Assembly: GCF_041262525.1 (NCBI RefSeq)
Contig: NZ_JBGCCK010000016.1
Span: 1-64,000 of the forward strand
Direction: 5' to 3'
Source: Streptacidiphilus sp041262525
GTDB lineage: Bacteria > Actinomycetota > Actinomycetes > Streptomycetales > Streptomycetaceae
Length of the DNA stretch: 64,000 nt
In this document: piece after piece, positions 62,632-64,000 of the stretch
How the letters are laid out: each line of letters opens with the position of its first letter
Position numbering within the stretch: the first letter of the stretch is position 1
Notes under the pieces: generated by a model
What the model was told of the DNA's origin: nothing
The model's database searches: none
The model's input: only the letters and a program-made list of their open reading frames with translations
Made by a program: the position numbers and the translations under genes

Positions 62632-62703
62632 GTGCGTTTCCACGTACCGTACGGCCAGGAGGGTGGCGGCGTGAGCGGCCCGAGCACGGTGGGACACGAG
62701 TGA
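62632..62703 (+). CDS. possible 23-aa leader ORF upstream of the XDH-type operon
   Basis: GTG 62632 follows AGGAGGG by 10 nt and its stop overlaps the next gene's GTG start (GTGA). The peptide begins MRFHVPYGQEGGG. The size and coupling suggest a translational leader, but no family is recognised and it may be chance. Confidence 0.3.
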   Translation: MRFHVPYGQEGGGVSGPSTVGHE

Positions 62704-63581
62704 ACCAGACGATCATGCTCCCGGCCTCGCTGGACGAGGCCGTCAGCGCATTGGCGGCGTCGCCGGGCGCGGTGCCGGTCGCGGGCGGGACCGACCTGAT
62801 GGGTGCGGTCAACGCCGGGCTGCTGCGCCCGATGGCGCTGCTCGGGCTGGGGCGGGTCACCGAGCTCAGAGGCTGGCAGTACCAGGACGGCGCGGCGCTG
62901 CTCGGCGCCGGCCTGACTCACGCGCGCATGGCCCGTCCCGACTTCGCCGCGCTGATCCCCGCGCTGGCCGAGGCTGCCGGAACCGTCGGCCCGCCGCAGG
63001 TGCGCAACGTCGGCACGCTGGGCGGCAACATCGTCAGCGCGCATCCGGCAGGGGATACTTTGCCGGTTTTGTCCGCGCTGGAGGCGACGGTCACCCTGGT
63101 CGGGCCCGACGGTGGGCGAGAAGTGGCGGTCAGTCACCTTCTGACCGGTTTGGACCCCTTGCGCGCGGGCGAGTTGCTGGCCTTTGTCCGGGTTCCGCTG
63201 CTGCACGCCCCCCAGGTTTTCCTCAAGTCCGGCGGCCGGACCGGTCCGGCGCGTGCCGTGGCCTCGGTCGCGCTGGTCCTCGACCCGGCGCGGCGCGCGG
63301 TGCGTTGCGCGGTCGGCGCGGTCGCGCCCGTACCGCTGCGGCCGCTGGAGGCCGAGCAGTGGGTGGCCGGCTGCATCGACTGGGACGCCGAACGGTCCGT
63401 GGACCCCGCGGTGGCGCAGGCGTTCGGCGAGTACGTCGCCTCGGCGTGCGTGCCCGACGTCGGCGAGGAGGCCGGGACCTTGGGGGCTGCGACGTTCGAG
63501 AACCCCGCGCCCGCAGCCCAGCGGCTGCGGCGTACCGTGTCCGTACTGGCCCGCCGCGCACTCGGGAGGGCGCTGAAGTGA
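62700..63581 (+). CDS. xanthine dehydrogenase-type FAD-binding subunit
   Basis: A 293-aa FAD subunit (CoxM/XdhB family, PF00941). AGGTDLMGAVNAGLLRPMALLGL is the first FAD loop and TLGGNIVSAHPAGDTLP the second. It passes electrons between the 2Fe-2S subunit and the final acceptor in molybdenum hydroxylases. The substrate could be a purine, CO or an aldehyde and cannot be read. GTG 62700 overlaps a short upstream ORF; ATG 62715 is an alternative. It overlaps the next gene by 4 bases. Confidence 0.9.
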   Translation: MNQTIMLPASLDEAVSALAASPGAVPVAGGTDLMGAVNAGLLRPMALLGLGRVTELRGWQYQDGAALLGAGLTHARMARPDFAALIPALAEAAGTVGPPQVRNVGTLGGNIVSAHPAGDTLPVLSALEATVTLVGPDGGREVAVSHLLTGLDPLRAGELLAFVRVPLLHAPQVFLKSGGRTGPARAVASVALVLDPARRAVRCAVGAVAPVPLRPLEAEQWVAGCIDWDAERSVDPAVAQAFGEYVASACVPDVGEEAGTLGAATFENPAPAAQRLRRTVSVLARRALGRALK

Positions 63582-64000
63582 CGGATTATCTGACTGCCTC
63601 GCTGGGATTCGGCGCGGAGGACTCGCCGCGCGCCTCCTACACGCTCCGAGTCAACGGTCTGGAGCGGCCGGTCAACGACGCGTGGATCGGCGAGAGCCTG
63701 CTCTACGTGCTGCGTGAGCGGCTCGGCCTCGCGGGCGCCAAGGGCGGCTGCGAACAGGGCGAGTGCGGCGCCTGCTCGGTGCAGGTCGACGGCCAGTTGA
63801 CGGCCGCCTGCCTGGTGCCTGCAGCGCTCGCGGCCGGGGTCGAGATCCGCACGGTCGAGGGCCTGGCCGAGGACGGCGTCCCCTCCGACGTGCAGCAGGC
63901 GCTGGCCGACAGCGGCGCGGTGCAGTGCGGCTACTGCGCGCCGGGCCTGGCCATGGCGGTGCACGACCTGCTGGAGCGGAACCACCACCCGAGCGAGCTC
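63578..64000 (+). CDS. xanthine dehydrogenase-type 2Fe-2S subunit, 3'-truncated by window end
   Basis: The first 141 codons of an iron-sulfur subunit (CoxS/XdhC family). The plant-type cluster ligands are Cys58, Cys63, Cys66 (CEQGECGAC) and Cys78. The second cluster begins with CGYC (Cys117, Cys120), and the rest lies past position 64000. The N-terminus has about 20 residues before the ferredoxin fold (YTLRVNGLERP). GTG 63578 overlaps the FAD subunit stop, so the two are coupled. A molybdenum-binding large subunit is expected next. Confidence 0.9.
   Translation, partial: MTDYLTASLGFGAEDSPRASYTLRVNGLERPVNDAWIGESLLYVLRERLGLAGAKGGCEQGECGACSVQVDGQLTAACLVPAALAAGVEIRTVEGLAEDGVPSDVQQALADSGAVQCGYCAPGLAMAVHDLLERNHHPSEL

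Overview
The window is high-GC actinobacterial chromosome, almost certainly from the Streptomycetaceae (Streptomyces, Kitasatospora, Streptacidiphilus or a close relative). The evidence is strong third-position GC bias, many GTG and TTG starts, apparent leaderless genes, and the conserved core order rrn - mtrA-mtrB-lpqB - comF - hpf - secA, then pkaA-pkaB - prfB - ftsE-ftsX - smpB-ssrA, then malic enzyme - hupA - murA. That order is the one I recall from Streptomyces coelicolor. Assignments rest on reading translated sequence and recalled family motifs. No database search was run.

Layout. 1-90: 3' end of a 5S rRNA gene and its terminator. 195-4882: the MtrAB-LpqB signalling operon, convergent with a ComF-type phosphoribosyltransferase. 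5984-8633: long-form hibernation factor, an orphan NarL-type regulator and a YcaQ/AlkX-type glycosylase. 8899-15008: an accessory exopolysaccharide cluster with an Agd3-like N-acetylgalactosamine-polymer deacetylase, a PelF-type glycosyltransferase, a polytopic membrane protein and a GH114 endo-galactosaminidase lipoprotein. 15790-22235: secA, an Rv3235-family protein, a DUF6912-type protein, a HAD phosphatase and pruA. 22520-27391: the giant NAD-dependent glutamate dehydrogenase, which sits beside pruA and could take its product onward. 27582-33985: two ABC importers, one for sugars (binding protein plus two permeases, no ATPase) and one of NitT/TauT type. 34172-37561: a GT87-like membrane protein and a cyanase - carbonic anhydrase pair with a divergent LysR regulator.

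37558-44994: an FHA-FtsK-like protein divergent from two Ser/Thr kinases. 45039-50917: prfB, a sortase-substrate-like surface protein, a small zinc-ribbon membrane protein, ftsEX, an S41 protease and smpB. 51038-51405: tmRNA. 51437-55728: a flavoprotein, an AlkZ-type glycosylase and a HelD-like RNA polymerase helicase. 56083-62542: malic enzyme, HU, MurA, YqgE, a DUF3039-type protein and a GH20 hexosaminidase. 62700-64000: FAD and (truncated) 2Fe-2S subunits of a xanthine dehydrogenase-type oxidoreductase.

The most interesting system is the 6-kb exopolysaccharide cluster. It combines, in a Gram-positive filamentous bacterium, the enzyme types used to make, deacetylate and cut cationic galactosaminogalactan in Aspergillus and Pel in Pseudomonas. 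Five copies of a long palindromic intergenic repeat are scattered through the window. One of them supplies the ribosome-binding site and first start-codon base of the GH114 gene. Other notable items are a 48-bp direct repeat at the 3' end of prfB, a tmRNA tag that ends in LAV, and TxVLP repeats in a kinase whose neighbour carries an FHA domain.
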